From: Sagittula sp. P11
GTDB lineage: Bacteria > Pseudomonadota > Alphaproteobacteria > Rhodobacterales > Rhodobacteraceae
DNA length: 64,000 nucleotides
Direction of reading: 5' to 3'
Assembly: GCF_002814095.1 (NCBI RefSeq)
Contig: NZ_CP021913.1
Location: 682,001-746,000, forward strand
Below are positions 26,106-35,192 of the stretch, one piece after another; positions within the stretch are counted from its first letter, which is position 1, and every line of letters begins with the position of its first letter. Made by a program: the position numbers and the translations under genes. The notes beneath the pieces were generated by a model. The model had not been told where the DNA came from. It did no database searches and worked only from the letters and a program-made list of their open reading frames with translations.

Positions 26106-27913
26106 TGACCGCCTCCGGTTTCACGGATCAGCCGACGCAGGCTGAATACGAACGGCGCGCCGCTTTCGTTGTAGACCACACGCTTGCCGCTGCGCGTGTC
26201 GGCCAGGGCGACGAAACGATCTTCACCAACCGCCATGAGGTAGAGGCTGTCGAGCGTTTCCGGTGCGATTGGCTCGCCATTGATCTGCGGCACCTGCCCG
26301 CCGGATGCTGCCCGCCAATGCTCGGCCGCCAGATCCGGATTGTAAGCGAGCGAGGCACCCCGGCCGCGTGCGGCCCGCTCATCACGGGGCAGCTCTTCAT
26401 GGCCCAGCATCTCGAGGGCGCTTTCCACGGCCGACGCCCGGATGCCGACCGGCAACATGGTCATTTGGCCCCGGACTTCCTGCACGCCGCCTGTGGCATC
26501 GCCGGAGTTGAACTCGCCGGTTCCACCCATCACCGCATGCAGCGCCTGCTTGTAGGCCCGTTCGTCGATCTCGCCGCCGACCTCTGTCCGACCTGTACGC
26601 CGGGCATAGAGCGCGTCCGCCGCACCGATCGCGGCCGCAAGGGATGCCTCTCCTGCCGGCACGTCGGCAAAGAGGTCCTCGATCAAGCCATACGTCGCGC
26701 CAAGGCGTTCCGCCGCCGGCGGCAAGGTGACGTTGTTCGCCTCGATCATCTGCTGACCGCGCAGCGTCTCCAACGCGGTCGCCTTGCTGCCGCCCCGCCA
26801 AGCCATCGCTGCAACGTGGGCCAGCACGGGATCATCGACCACGGCCGTCAACCTGTCGGCGGTCCCGCCCTCGCCCAGCTCGTTTGCCAGAACGGCGGCC
26901 AGCGCCAGGCGATCTTCGGGGTCCTTGTCCACGGCCATTTGCCGCTGCAGGCGCGCCAGCTCCTCATCGTCGAAGAGACGCACCACGTCCGCCTTGACGT
27001 GGCCTTGTTCCACCAGCTGCTCGGCATCCACACGGCGCGCACGCAGCGCGGCCGCAAAATCGGGCGCGGTGTCGGTTGTGAAGTCAGGCAGATCCGTGAT
27101 GGATTTGGGGTTGATCTGGCGCTGGTAGGCGATGGGATCGGCACCGTAGCCGCGCTGATGATCGGCACGCACCTTGTCCAGAAGCTCGAGCCGCTCGAGC
27201 TGGTACTTGTGTTTCAGCTTCCGTGACTTTTCCTGCTGGATCAGATCGTCAAGCTCATCCGTCGTCATGGCGAAGATGTTCTCGCGCTCGACGAAGAGCG
27301 AATAGGCCGCCATGGTCTCGGCGTACTGCGGGTGCGCCTGGTACTCCGGATCGTCCAGCCGCGCGATTTCGGCCACTGGCTGACCAGCCAGCATGATGTC
27401 GCGCATGTCGTTCAACTCGGCCTTGACCTCGACCTCGCGCTGTTTCTGCACACGCTTCTGCTCGGTGATGAACTCCTTGTGCCGCGCCTTCAGACCCGCC
27501 TCGGCCATGGCGCGATATGTCGCGAGGGTGTTCCCGTCCATGCCCTCGAAGCCACCTTCCAGATCCTCGGTCAGGAAGCCTTCAGGGTCGTTCTCGAGAA
27601 GATCGGCCGCGCGCGCGCGGCTGATGTCCCCGCGCAAGGCGATGCGGCGTTTCTCGGCCTCGGCCGCGTCGATCGCGCCGACTGCCACCAGCTCGTCGAT
27701 CTGGCGGTCCACGTCGGCGATCATTTCGGCGCGGGCCTCCGGCGGCGCGATCGCGGCATTGCGCACGGTCTCATGCACGCTGGCGAGATAGGACGCCTCC
27801 AAGCTGCTGCTCATGTCGCCACGAACGGCGATGCGCCGCCGGGCGGCCTCGGCCTCGTCTATGACGCCCGCAGCCACCAGCTCGTCGATCTGCTGGTAGA
27901 CCGTCTCCATCAT
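26102..27913 (-). pseudogene. Internal virion protein (gp15-like), downstream part of a frameshifted gene
   Basis: A 603-residue frame that lacks its natural N-terminus, encoded at 27910-28431. It begins with two copies of a roughly 60-residue repeat (QQIDELVAAGVIDEAEAARR and RQIDELVAVGAIDAAEAEKR), then a long helical region. The first repeat copy is continuous with the upstream frame if one G is added to the G6 run at 27930-27935, giving APPELRGQMMETV, parallel to APPEARAEMIADV in the second copy. ATG 27913 might allow internal initiation. The joined protein would be about 776 residues, similar to T7 gp15. Confidence 0.75.
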
Positions 27914-28431
27914 CTGGCCACGCAGCTCAGGGGGGCCGCAGCGGCGCTGCGGATCGTCTGATCCACGAGGTCGATGTAATTGCCCTCGCGCTGCGCACGC
28001 CTTTGCCCGATGAAACGCCGGCCCAGACCAACCGATGCCGCGTTGGTCAGATCGTCGAACTGCAGCTGGAAACGCTCTTGATTGCGCTTGGACACGCGCG
28101 GCCGGCCTTCAGGGCCGGGCTGCATGTATCTCGACTGCAGCGCCTGGACGCCTGTCTGCCAATGCGCCTCAGCCGCGTCGGGATCTCCGATCTGCTCGGC
28201 CTCCAGAACCAGATCGTTGACGTCCTTCGTCAGATCGACCTGGTGGCGCTGCATTTCCCGATCAAGACGATCATTCTCCACGGCGACCCCGACGCGGGCC
28301 ATGGTGTCGCCCAGTTGCGCAAGCACCTCGCCGCTCTGATCGACCTCGACGGGTTGGGCCTGAAAGCCACGCCCCGGATTGACGCCGCCGGTCGGGATCG
28401 TGAGCCCACTCATGACAGCAAATCCGGCCAC
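27910..28431 (-). pseudogene. Internal virion protein (gp15-like), upstream part of a frameshifted gene
   Basis: A 173-residue frame that ends prematurely in APLSCVAR after a homopolymer. MSGLTIPTGGVNPGRGFQ opens it, followed by helical, charged sequence with no recognised motif. It overlaps the end of the gp14-like gene by 22 bases. The break may be a true mutation, a sequencing error in a homopolymer, or a programmed frameshift; the repeat alignment described for the downstream part argues that one continuous protein is ancestral. Confidence 0.75.
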
Positions 28432-28907
28432 AGATCGGGCGCCTGTTTCAGCAACGTGCCTGCCGCCCCGACGCGCCCCTTGTAGACGGCCATCCGGCCG
28501 CGCGCGTCGAGGACACGCTGATTGGCCGTCAGCTCGCGTTGCGTCGAACTGGCCCCCTGCCGGATCGCAGCCCCCTCAAAGGCCATTTCCTGCCCGGCCT
28601 GCTGCGCCAGATAGAGTGCTGTGGGACTGCCCAGGTCGAAGCCCCGCGCGCCAATGGTCGCCTGCTGCTGACGCATCTGGCGCTTCATCTTCTCGCGCGT
28701 GCGCCACTCTTCGATCGAAGCGAGCTGAGCAGCTTCCTGCTTCTGCGTCTCGATCTGCGCGGACTGCTGCTGCATGGCGGCGCGGGTCATTTTGCCCTGC
28801 TGCACCTGCCCATACATCGACAAGGCTGTGCCCGCGACACCCACCACCTGGCCTATGGTTCCCAACCCGGAAACAAGTGCAGCGACACCCGGCGCGAAAC
28901 CACACAT
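28410..28907 (-). CDS. Internal virion protein, gp14-like
   Basis: A 165-residue protein starting MCGFAPGVAALVSGLGTIG, with a hydrophobic glycine-rich N-terminus and a glutamine-rich helical middle (MTRAAMQQQSAQIETQKQEA), as in T7-like gp14 ejection proteins that form a pore in the outer membrane. GAGGGGG lies upstream of ATG 28907. Position before the gp15- and gp16-like genes supports the call. Confidence 0.75.
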   Translation of the reverse strand: MCGFAPGVAALVSGLGTIGQVVGVAGTALSMYGQVQQGKMTRAAMQQQSAQIETQKQEAAQLASIEEWRTREKMKRQMRQQQATIGARGFDLGSPTALYLAQQAGQEMAFEGAAIRQGASSTQRELTANQRVLDARGRMAVYKGRVGAAGTLLKQAPDLWPDLLS

Positions 28908-28908
28908 G

Positions 28909-31410
28909 CTATGCCCCCTCTTCCTTGATGGCCGCGACCCAGCCAGTAATGGTCATTGGGGCAAGCCCCCGCGGCTCGAACTCGAGCGCCACTTCGTCGG
29001 CATATGCGGACGTCACCGTTGAGCGGAGCGTACCCGACTTGACGACCGGCTGCGGGGCAAGGACGGGAAGGTCGAAGAGGAGCTGCCGCCTGTTGGACGC
29101 CCAGGCATCCCCATTGTTGCGCTCGACCGCCCGGACGTAGCCGCCGGACGTGCCAGAGACCATCACGGCGGAGCCCTTCTCGATCTTGCGCTTGCGGCCG
29201 CGACTGTCCCCGTCACGCGCCGCCGCGATGAGCGGCAACGATCGGAGCTTGTGGGTTTCATCGAACAGACCGATTATGGCCCGCGTCACCTCGTACTTCA
29301 GGGTGACGGTCCCGTCCTCCGCCACAAGCAGATCTTCAAGCCCGCCCTCGTCGGTCCAGGCCGCGACCGTTTCGCCCACCAGGTGCGGCACGTCGAATGT
29401 CGCGCTGGCGGGATCTGCGGTAAATGTCAGCGCACAATAGGCGTGGTTTGCCTCGACGGCCGGAACCTGAGATCTGCGTACACCGGAATTGTCCGCCAAT
29501 TCCTCGACGCAGCGGATCTCCTGACCGTTGATCGTGCGCCGCACAATCAATGTCACCACGTCGCGAGCGCCGTCGGCCGACGGCGTTGCGCAGATGTCCT
29601 CGACGAACCCACCCGCGACCGGGACAGGCGCCCAGCCCAGCACGTCCTGCTTTGGATCGTAGACGAAGGCACAGAGGGTGCCATCGCCGCGACGTATCCA
29701 GCCCGTCTTGTCGCCGCCGGACTGCCAGACGATTTGCAAAAAGCCCGATGCTCCCAGATGCGCTGCCGGAAGGCTCAGATCCACCGGGTCCATTTCGTCT
29801 TGCGCCAGGTCGAACCGGACTTCCAGAAGCCGATCACCACCTGAAGACACGTAGAGCGGCCAGCCGTAGGGCGTCACCGGCCGGACAGGCGCCGCCCCTT
29901 CCCCTGAAACCGTGTCCAGCTTGAACGTGGTCGGCCCGATTGCCTCGCCGTTGTCTGCGTAGCCGCGCCGAACCTCGCCCAGCGATCCGACATAGACGCC
30001 GCGCTTGCCCTCGAGGAGCCAGCTGATCGCATTGCGAGAACCGCCACCGCCAATGTCGTAAGCGAAGCTGGACGTTGCATCGTCGCCAGGCAGGAAAGAC
30101 CGATAAGCCCCCTGTTCGCTGGCAAAGAGGGTCCGCGGATCGGAAGGTGCGCCCGCTGCAAACATGCGCTGCTGGAACCATGCGAGAAACCGGGGATAGT
30201 CATATACCCTGTTCCATGCACCCAAAGACCACCGATAGGTCGGTTCATCAAAGACAGGCTGCGGGATCGGCTCGATCACCAGACCGTCAGCTTGGTTTTC
30301 GTCTGTGACCGACGTTATCTTGACGATGCCGACTTCGCTGGAGATGTGGCGATAAATCGTCGTGTTCGACACATCCACGCGCTGCTCGCCTGATGTGTGC
30401 ACAGGCGGGTTCACGCCAGTTGTCGCAGTACCGCCGGCATAGATGGAGGCGCCGCCGATAACGCTGCCGAGCTGGTACACGTTGCCTTCCCACCGGACAA
30501 GCGATCCGCGCGGCAGCACCGCGTTGCCCACCCAGATTGCGACGGCTCGCCAGTCTTCCGGCTCCAGCCGGATCAGGGCGCCCACGTGATCCGGCGTGAA
30601 TATGTCGCCCACCCCCAGGAGCTCAACGGTCGTTACACCGCCGACCTGCACCTGCGCTGTGGTGCCGATGTATTCCCAGTAAGCGTCGATCTGCGGCGGT
30701 CCCTCTGCGACCAGGTACGGATCTACGCCGGAGGTGTGGGTCGGGGCGAAATAGCCAACATTCCCATCGACCGCAGTCCCCAGGCTGTCGCCCGTGCCCC
30801 TGAACTCGTAGATCCGGTTTTCGACGAGACGCAGGTTGCCGACGACAAGATCCTCGCCGGCAACCCAAGGCGTCAACGCGGCAGCGTTGCCGATGTTGGC
30901 CCGCACGGTCTTGCCCTCGTCGAGGTTTTGAGGCCGGAATGGTCCAGCCTCCAGCTCGGCCGGCGCGAGCGTCCAGTTGTCCAGGGCAAACCGGCTGAGC
31001 TGCTGCATCGGGTTCCGCCCGTCCAACAGGTACATGACGTCGGCGTCCTGGCTCCAATTGAGGTTCGGCAGATCGTCCTCGAGGAAGGGCGTAGGCAGCT
31101 CAAAAGGCACTCCCCCATCGAGCACCAGAGAACCGTAGCGCCAGACCCGCATGATGCCGTCCGTGAACTCGAGCTCAACAGCATCGTTGCGCGCAAAGAC
31201 GAAGGGAACGCGCACCGCCCGCTGATTGTTCAGCGTCGTGCCTTTGAAATAGGTCCCCGGCGCTCGAGTACCGCCGCCCTGCCGCATGGGAAGGAAACCC
31301 CGACAAATGGCCGCGCCGGTCTGATGCCGCTGGAAATCCTCACGAAAATGCAGCGTGGGGTCAATTTCGCCGCTGCTGATCGCGACCTGCGAGGTCCGGG
31401 TTGCCGTCAT
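28909..31410 (-). CDS. Tail tubular protein B-like (nozzle)
   Basis: An 833-residue protein in the T7 gp12 tail tubular B group. RTSQVAISSGEIDPTLHFRE, GFLPMRQGGGTRAPGTYFKG and DADVMYLLDGRNPMQQL are typical of this family, and the length matches. It would form the distal tail tube through which DNA is delivered. Its start overlaps the gp11-like stop by 4 bases. Confidence 0.85.
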   Translation of the reverse strand: MTATRTSQVAISSGEIDPTLHFREDFQRHQTGAAICRGFLPMRQGGGTRAPGTYFKGTTLNNQRAVRVPFVFARNDAVELEFTDGIMRVWRYGSLVLDGGVPFELPTPFLEDDLPNLNWSQDADVMYLLDGRNPMQQLSRFALDNWTLAPAELEAGPFRPQNLDEGKTVRANIGNAAALTPWVAGEDLVVGNLRLVENRIYEFRGTGDSLGTAVDGNVGYFAPTHTSGVDPYLVAEGPPQIDAYWEYIGTTAQVQVGGVTTVELLGVGDIFTPDHVGALIRLEPEDWRAVAIWVGNAVLPRGSLVRWEGNVYQLGSVIGGASIYAGGTATTGVNPPVHTSGEQRVDVSNTTIYRHISSEVGIVKITSVTDENQADGLVIEPIPQPVFDEPTYRWSLGAWNRVYDYPRFLAWFQQRMFAAGAPSDPRTLFASEQGAYRSFLPGDDATSSFAYDIGGGGSRNAISWLLEGKRGVYVGSLGEVRRGYADNGEAIGPTTFKLDTVSGEGAAPVRPVTPYGWPLYVSSGGDRLLEVRFDLAQDEMDPVDLSLPAAHLGASGFLQIVWQSGGDKTGWIRRGDGTLCAFVYDPKQDVLGWAPVPVAGGFVEDICATPSADGARDVVTLIVRRTINGQEIRCVEELADNSGVRRSQVPAVEANHAYCALTFTADPASATFDVPHLVGETVAAWTDEGGLEDLLVAEDGTVTLKYEVTRAIIGLFDETHKLRSLPLIAAARDGDSRGRKRKIEKGSAVMVSGTSGGYVRAVERNNGDAWASNRRQLLFDLPVLAPQPVVKSGTLRSTVTSAYADEVALEFEPRGLAPMTITGWVAAIKEEGA

Positions 31411-32030
31411 CGCGTCACCTGCGAAAGCCAGTCCCAGCCGGTGCTTTCGTCGAGACCATCCAGCCGCGCATCGGACGCGCTCGTGCGGTCGGCTGATTTT
31501 GCCACTGTCAAGGCATCGGCGAGGTCCTGACGCATGTCAGCCCGTTTCGTCCGGGTGGTCACCCATTTTGGCGCCAGCAGCACGGCGAGTTGAAGCGCCA
31601 CCGCGTGGCGCACGAGATCCGGCAAATCGGCCTCGCGCTTGATGTCCCGAGTAATGATCGCCTGAACATCCTCCGCGTCGGCCCGGACATGATCTCCATC
31701 GCGGCGCCACTTGATCGGCCAATCGGGATTGCCGGCCGGGAACACGCGGCGCAGCGTCTTGAACTCTGCCGGCAGGCTGAAAGTGTACGGAAGGTCAGCG
31801 TCGGGCTCCGTCTCGGGCGAACCGGAAACGACACGCGGCAGCCTGACGAGACGGCGCACGAATGACCAATCGTAGCTTTCGAGCACCATTCCCAACGCCC
31901 GGGGGTAACGCTGCGCAGCCAGCACCGCTTCTTCAGTGTCGTCCCCGTAGGACGACAAGGGCCGCAACTCGAGCTCGATGAAGGCTTGCGACGCGATCTC
32001 GCTGTCTGTGATCGGAAGGGGCGTGGTCAC
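31407..32030 (-). CDS. Tail tubular protein A-like (adaptor)
   Basis: A 207-residue protein similar in size and order to T7 gp11. ITDSEIASQAFIELELRPLS, then YPRALGMVLESYDWSFVRRL, are characteristic of the adaptor that joins portal to tail nozzle. It lies directly upstream of the gp12-like gene. Confidence 0.82.
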   Translation of the reverse strand: MTTPLPITDSEIASQAFIELELRPLSSYGDDTEEAVLAAQRYPRALGMVLESYDWSFVRRLVRLPRVVSGSPETEPDADLPYTFSLPAEFKTLRRVFPAGNPDWPIKWRRDGDHVRADAEDVQAIITRDIKREADLPDLVRHAVALQLAVLLAPKWVTTRTKRADMRQDLADALTVAKSADRTSASDARLDGLDESTGWDWLSQVTR

Positions 32031-32091
32031 GGTCGAGGCTCCGGAGGGTGCAGGCCGGGCTTCACGCCCGACCTAAAGTCGATGGCCCGGA

Positions 32092-32550
32092 TCAGGGCAT
32101 GATGTAGACGACCTGAAACTGCATCGAGCCCGCGCCTGTCGCCGCAGCCTCAGCATGGGCGTACAGGGAAAGCTGACCACCGGGATCGGAGGCGAGCCCA
32201 AGGATCGTCCAGAGCGCCAGGCCGTGCATGGCACCGCCCTGGGCGATCGGAGTGACGACGTTTTCGGTCGCCTTGGTCTGGTCGACCAGGGCGTCGGTAT
32301 CGTCCTCCGATCCGATGACGATTTGCGCAAACCCCCAATTGGTGACGTTGAAGAACGTCAACGGGTGCAGGAGGCAAATCGACGGAAGACGCACCAGCTC
32401 CCACTTGGACAGGTTGCTGTCGGTGGCCGCGTTCTCGACCGTTCCGGTCGCCGTGATGAGACGGCCCTTGGCCGCGACCGGATCGGGCGGATCGGTGAGA
32501 TACGACATTGCGGGGGTGATGAGGTTGGAAATGCCGGATACGACGGCCAT
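32092..32550 (-). CDS. Putative capsid decoration or head structural protein
   Basis: A 152-residue protein, Thr/Ala/Gly rich with a beta-strand pattern and few charges. GAAGGAGAC gives a strong ribosome site before ATG 32550. It lies between the major capsid protein and tail genes, where decoration proteins are often encoded. No family is recognised. Confidence 0.55.
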   Translation of the reverse strand: MAVVSGISNLITPAMSYLTDPPDPVAAKGRLITATGTVENAATDSNLSKWELVRLPSICLLHPLTFFNVTNWGFAQIVIGSEDDTDALVDQTKATENVVTPIAQGGAMHGLALWTILGLASDPGGQLSLYAHAEAAATGAGSMQFQVVYIMP

Positions 32551-32630
32551 TTTTGTCTCCTTCGGGATCTGGGCGGGCTATCGCCCGGCTGTGTCTGAAG
32601 GTCCCGCGGGCATTCCCGCGGACCCGTCGA

Positions 32631-33575
32631 TCAGGCTTCGGCGCAGCGGAGGACCCGCACGCCCTTGTCCTCAATCCGACCGCAGGCGGGATAGGCGTCA
32701 ACGTGCACGTAGGGCAGGTTCTTGGCGCTGGTGTCGTTCCACATATTGCCCTGCACGTCCTGCCAGAAGCCCGCGACGACGTTGGCTTTGGTCCAGACAG
32801 GGCAAAGGCGATAACCGTTCGGGTCCTTCGCAACCCGGTTCGAGAACAGCCAATTGATGCCCAGCAGCTTCCCCGGCTTGCCGTCCTCGATGTTCTTGAC
32901 CTCGAACGGGTTCAGGTTCTTGCCCGTTTCGAACGCAAGCGTCAGCAAGTCGGTTTTCTGCTTCGGAGTGATGACGGAGTAGATCTCGTCGTCGCTTTCG
33001 AGGCCGAAATCTTCCAGCTCCATCGCCTCCGTCGCGCCGCGCAGCTTCTTCAGCGTCATGCCGGCCGGCGTACCAGGTTCGTCAACATCGACCGCGATGT
33101 AGTTTCCTGCGGGCAGGGCCGAGGTGGAGGACGGCGTTTTGCCCTCGTAAACTGCACCCATGATGCCGCCGCCGGCCACCTCGTAGTCGGCGCCTTTCTT
33201 GCGAACGCCCAATATGCGGTCGTGTACGCCGCGCTCGACCGCCTTGATGTGGTTGCGCACCAGCGTCGAGCTCGGATCCTGCGCCTTGTCGAACTGCTCT
33301 TCTTTGGTGATGTACTGCCCGCTCTCGATGACGGTCGGCCGGATCAGCCAGCGGCGCTTGTTCTGGGCGACGTTTTCCGGATTGCGCCGGTCGTAGTCGG
33401 TGCCCTCCAGGTACTCGAGCGCGTCGATCAGATCGGCAATGTCTTCTGCTTCGCCGGAGCATTGCGCGATTGTCACGGCGGCGCGCAGCGGGTTCTGCAT
33501 CTGCTGCGAGACCAGACGGACATTGCCGTTGAAAGTCAGTCGGTGGTGCGGTTCCACCAGTTGTTGGTAAGCCAT
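32631..33575 (-). CDS. Major capsid protein
   Basis: A 314-residue HK97-type fold candidate of the Phage_capsid_2 group. FNGNVRLVSQQMQNPLRAAV, KRRWLIRPTVIESGQYITKE and VITPKQKTDLLTLAFETGKN are conserved-type segments. AAGGGGG precedes ATG 33575. It follows the scaffold gene after about 200 bases, the standard scaffold-capsid order. Confidence 0.85.
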   Translation of the reverse strand: MAYQQLVEPHHRLTFNGNVRLVSQQMQNPLRAAVTIAQCSGEAEDIADLIDALEYLEGTDYDRRNPENVAQNKRRWLIRPTVIESGQYITKEEQFDKAQDPSSTLVRNHIKAVERGVHDRILGVRKKGADYEVAGGGIMGAVYEGKTPSSTSALPAGNYIAVDVDEPGTPAGMTLKKLRGATEAMELEDFGLESDDEIYSVITPKQKTDLLTLAFETGKNLNPFEVKNIEDGKPGKLLGINWLFSNRVAKDPNGYRLCPVWTKANVVAGFWQDVQGNMWNDTSAKNLPYVHVDAYPACGRIEDKGVRVLRCAEA

Positions 33576-33778
33576 CTATGAGCCCCCTTTTCGAAAAATC
33601 AGCGATGTGATGAGATTTCGGAGGGGTTGCCCGATGCCGGACCCTATCCTGTGCCTTCCGCGGGCCTACGCGCCGGAATTGACCGGATCAGGCGGACCCT
33701 GAAAGGGTTGCCCGCCGCGCATGACGATGCTGATTTAGCGGAAAAAGTCAAGCGCGGCGAGCGATATAACGGCCAGCC
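33576..33778. other. Gap between scaffold and capsid genes
   Basis: 203 bases with no supported gene. The ribosome site for the capsid lies at its left edge. No clear hairpin or promoter consensus was seen. Confidence 0.4.
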
Positions 33779-34876
33779 TCAGGTGCCGGCAGCGAGCTTA
33801 ATCAGATGTTGCCGACGGGCTGTCAGCTCGGCCCAGTTGGCCGGCGTCTGACCGTTGCGGCGCGCTTGCACAGCCTTGCCGTATTCACTATCGGGCGCGT
33901 CGAACCTCGCCAATTCGGCCCGCGCTTCTGCCGGTGTGGTCGAAAAGCCGCCTTTGTTAGATCCGTCCCGGGGCAAGACGTCCTCGCCCATCATGTCGCC
34001 AAGGGCGGCGAAGATCCGCAGCGCGTTGGCATCGCCGGCTTTCTCGGAGAGGACCTCGGCAAAGTTGGCAATCGCGTCGGCCGGCAGACCCGCCTGCTCC
34101 GCCACGGCGTGAAACGCCTGCTGCGCTCCCGAGACCTTGGCCGCGTAAGCATCGCCCCAGTCCTTTGTGAGCTCTGCCTTCAGCTCCGCCTTCGCTTGGT
34201 CCAGCCGCTGTTCGGCACCGCCCAGCGTCTCTGCGACCGTTCCGGCGTAGAGATCCACCATGGCTTGCGCCGCGGTTGGCGTCATGCCCAACTCATGGGC
34301 GCGCTGCTTCAATGTGGCTTCGGCCTTATCGTCCCACGGGGCGTCCTTCGGCCACGTGTCGGGACGTTTCAGATCGTAGCCGTCGGCGCTTTCGGGAATG
34401 CCGAACACGTCTGCATTGCCCTTCATCCATTCAGTCAGATCCTGCCCGTCCTTCGGACGATCCATCAGCGTGTCCGCTGGCCTGCCCAGGCGTTTTTCTG
34501 CATGGGTGTAGAGCCCGGCCAGTTTTCCCATTGCCTCGAGCGGATCGTCCACGGTCAGACCTTTGGCCTGCAGCATGGTCCGCGTGCCTTCGTCGAACCG
34601 CCTAGTATCGCCCCACCACGGCGTGCCGGTTCCGCCGGCCGGGGCCGTGCCGGTTCCGCCGGCCGGGGGCGTGCCGGTTCCGCCGGCCGGGGGCGTGCCG
34701 GTCCCGCCGGCCTGGGGCGTGCCGGTCCCGCCGGCCGGGGGCGTGCCGGTCCCGCCGGCCGGGGGCGTGCCGGTCCCGCCACCGTTCAGCAAATCCGCAC
34801 CGGCGCCGCCGCCTCCTCCGGCTTCCGCCGTGTTGAACGTGCGCTTGGTACGCAGTCGTGCGAGGAATTTATTCAT
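33779..34876 (-). CDS. Putative scaffolding protein with an octapeptide-repeat linker
   Basis: A 365-residue acidic, helical protein upstream of the capsid, as expected for a scaffold. Residues about 33-88 are tandem GGTGTPPA units. After the linker comes WWGDTRRFDEGTRTML, a helical body (MGKLAGLYTHAEKRLGRPAD) and a C-terminal region that may contact capsid. It overlaps the upstream small gene by 8 bases. Confidence 0.7.
   Translation of the reverse strand: MNKFLARLRTKRTFNTAEAGGGGGAGADLLNGGGTGTPPAGGTGTPPAGGTGTPQAGGTGTPPAGGTGTPPAGGTGTAPAGGTGTPWWGDTRRFDEGTRTMLQAKGLTVDDPLEAMGKLAGLYTHAEKRLGRPADTLMDRPKDGQDLTEWMKGNADVFGIPESADGYDLKRPDTWPKDAPWDDKAEATLKQRAHELGMTPTAAQAMVDLYAGTVAETLGGAEQRLDQAKAELKAELTKDWGDAYAAKVSGAQQAFHAVAEQAGLPADAIANFAEVLSEKAGDANALRIFAALGDMMGEDVLPRDGSNKGGFSTTPAEARAELARFDAPDSEYGKAVQARRNGQTPANWAELTARRQHLIKLAAGT
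34613..34780 (-). repeat. 24-bp tandem repeat encoding GGTGTPPA
   Basis: About seven copies of a 24-base unit inside the scaffold gene. Copies differ at a few bases that mostly swap one proline for Q or A or are silent, and the last ends in WWGD. Repeat number should vary between relatives by slippage. Confidence 0.85.
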
Positions 34877-35192
34877 AGTCCTGCTCCTTCATGAGGCTGT
34901 TCACTTCGTCGATCGACAGGCCAGCGGCTGCAATGAGCTGCACGGCCAGATCCCGCCGGCCAGCTTCATAGGCCAGCCGGTAGGGGTCCATTGGCGCTTG
35001 AAGAGGAACCCCGCTTTCCATCACCACGGGTTGCGCTTCCAGCAGACCACCCTGCCGGATGAGATCCGGCACCAGCTCCGGAACTTTTGCCGCGGCCTGG
35101 CGCCAGATGCGGGAATGCTTCACCGCAACCTGCCGGCCCTGATCTGTGTTTCCGAACCGGCCAAGCAGAATGCCCAGATGGTGGAGGATCAC
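34869..35192 (-). CDS. Small phage protein between portal and scaffold
   Basis: A 107-residue helical protein starting at GTG 35192, which overlaps the portal stop (GTGA). PYRLAYEAGRRDLAVQLIAA is the most ordered stretch. It lies in the head assembly cluster. The family is not recognised. Confidence 0.65.
   Translation of the reverse strand: MILHHLGILLGRFGNTDQGRQVAVKHSRIWRQAAAKVPELVPDLIRQGGLLEAQPVVMESGVPLQAPMDPYRLAYEAGRRDLAVQLIAAAGLSIDEVNSLMKEQDYE

Noticed and set aside
34613-34780. CRISPR-like array
   Set aside because: The 24-bp units are contiguous with no spacers and encode an in-frame octapeptide. It is a coding tandem repeat.
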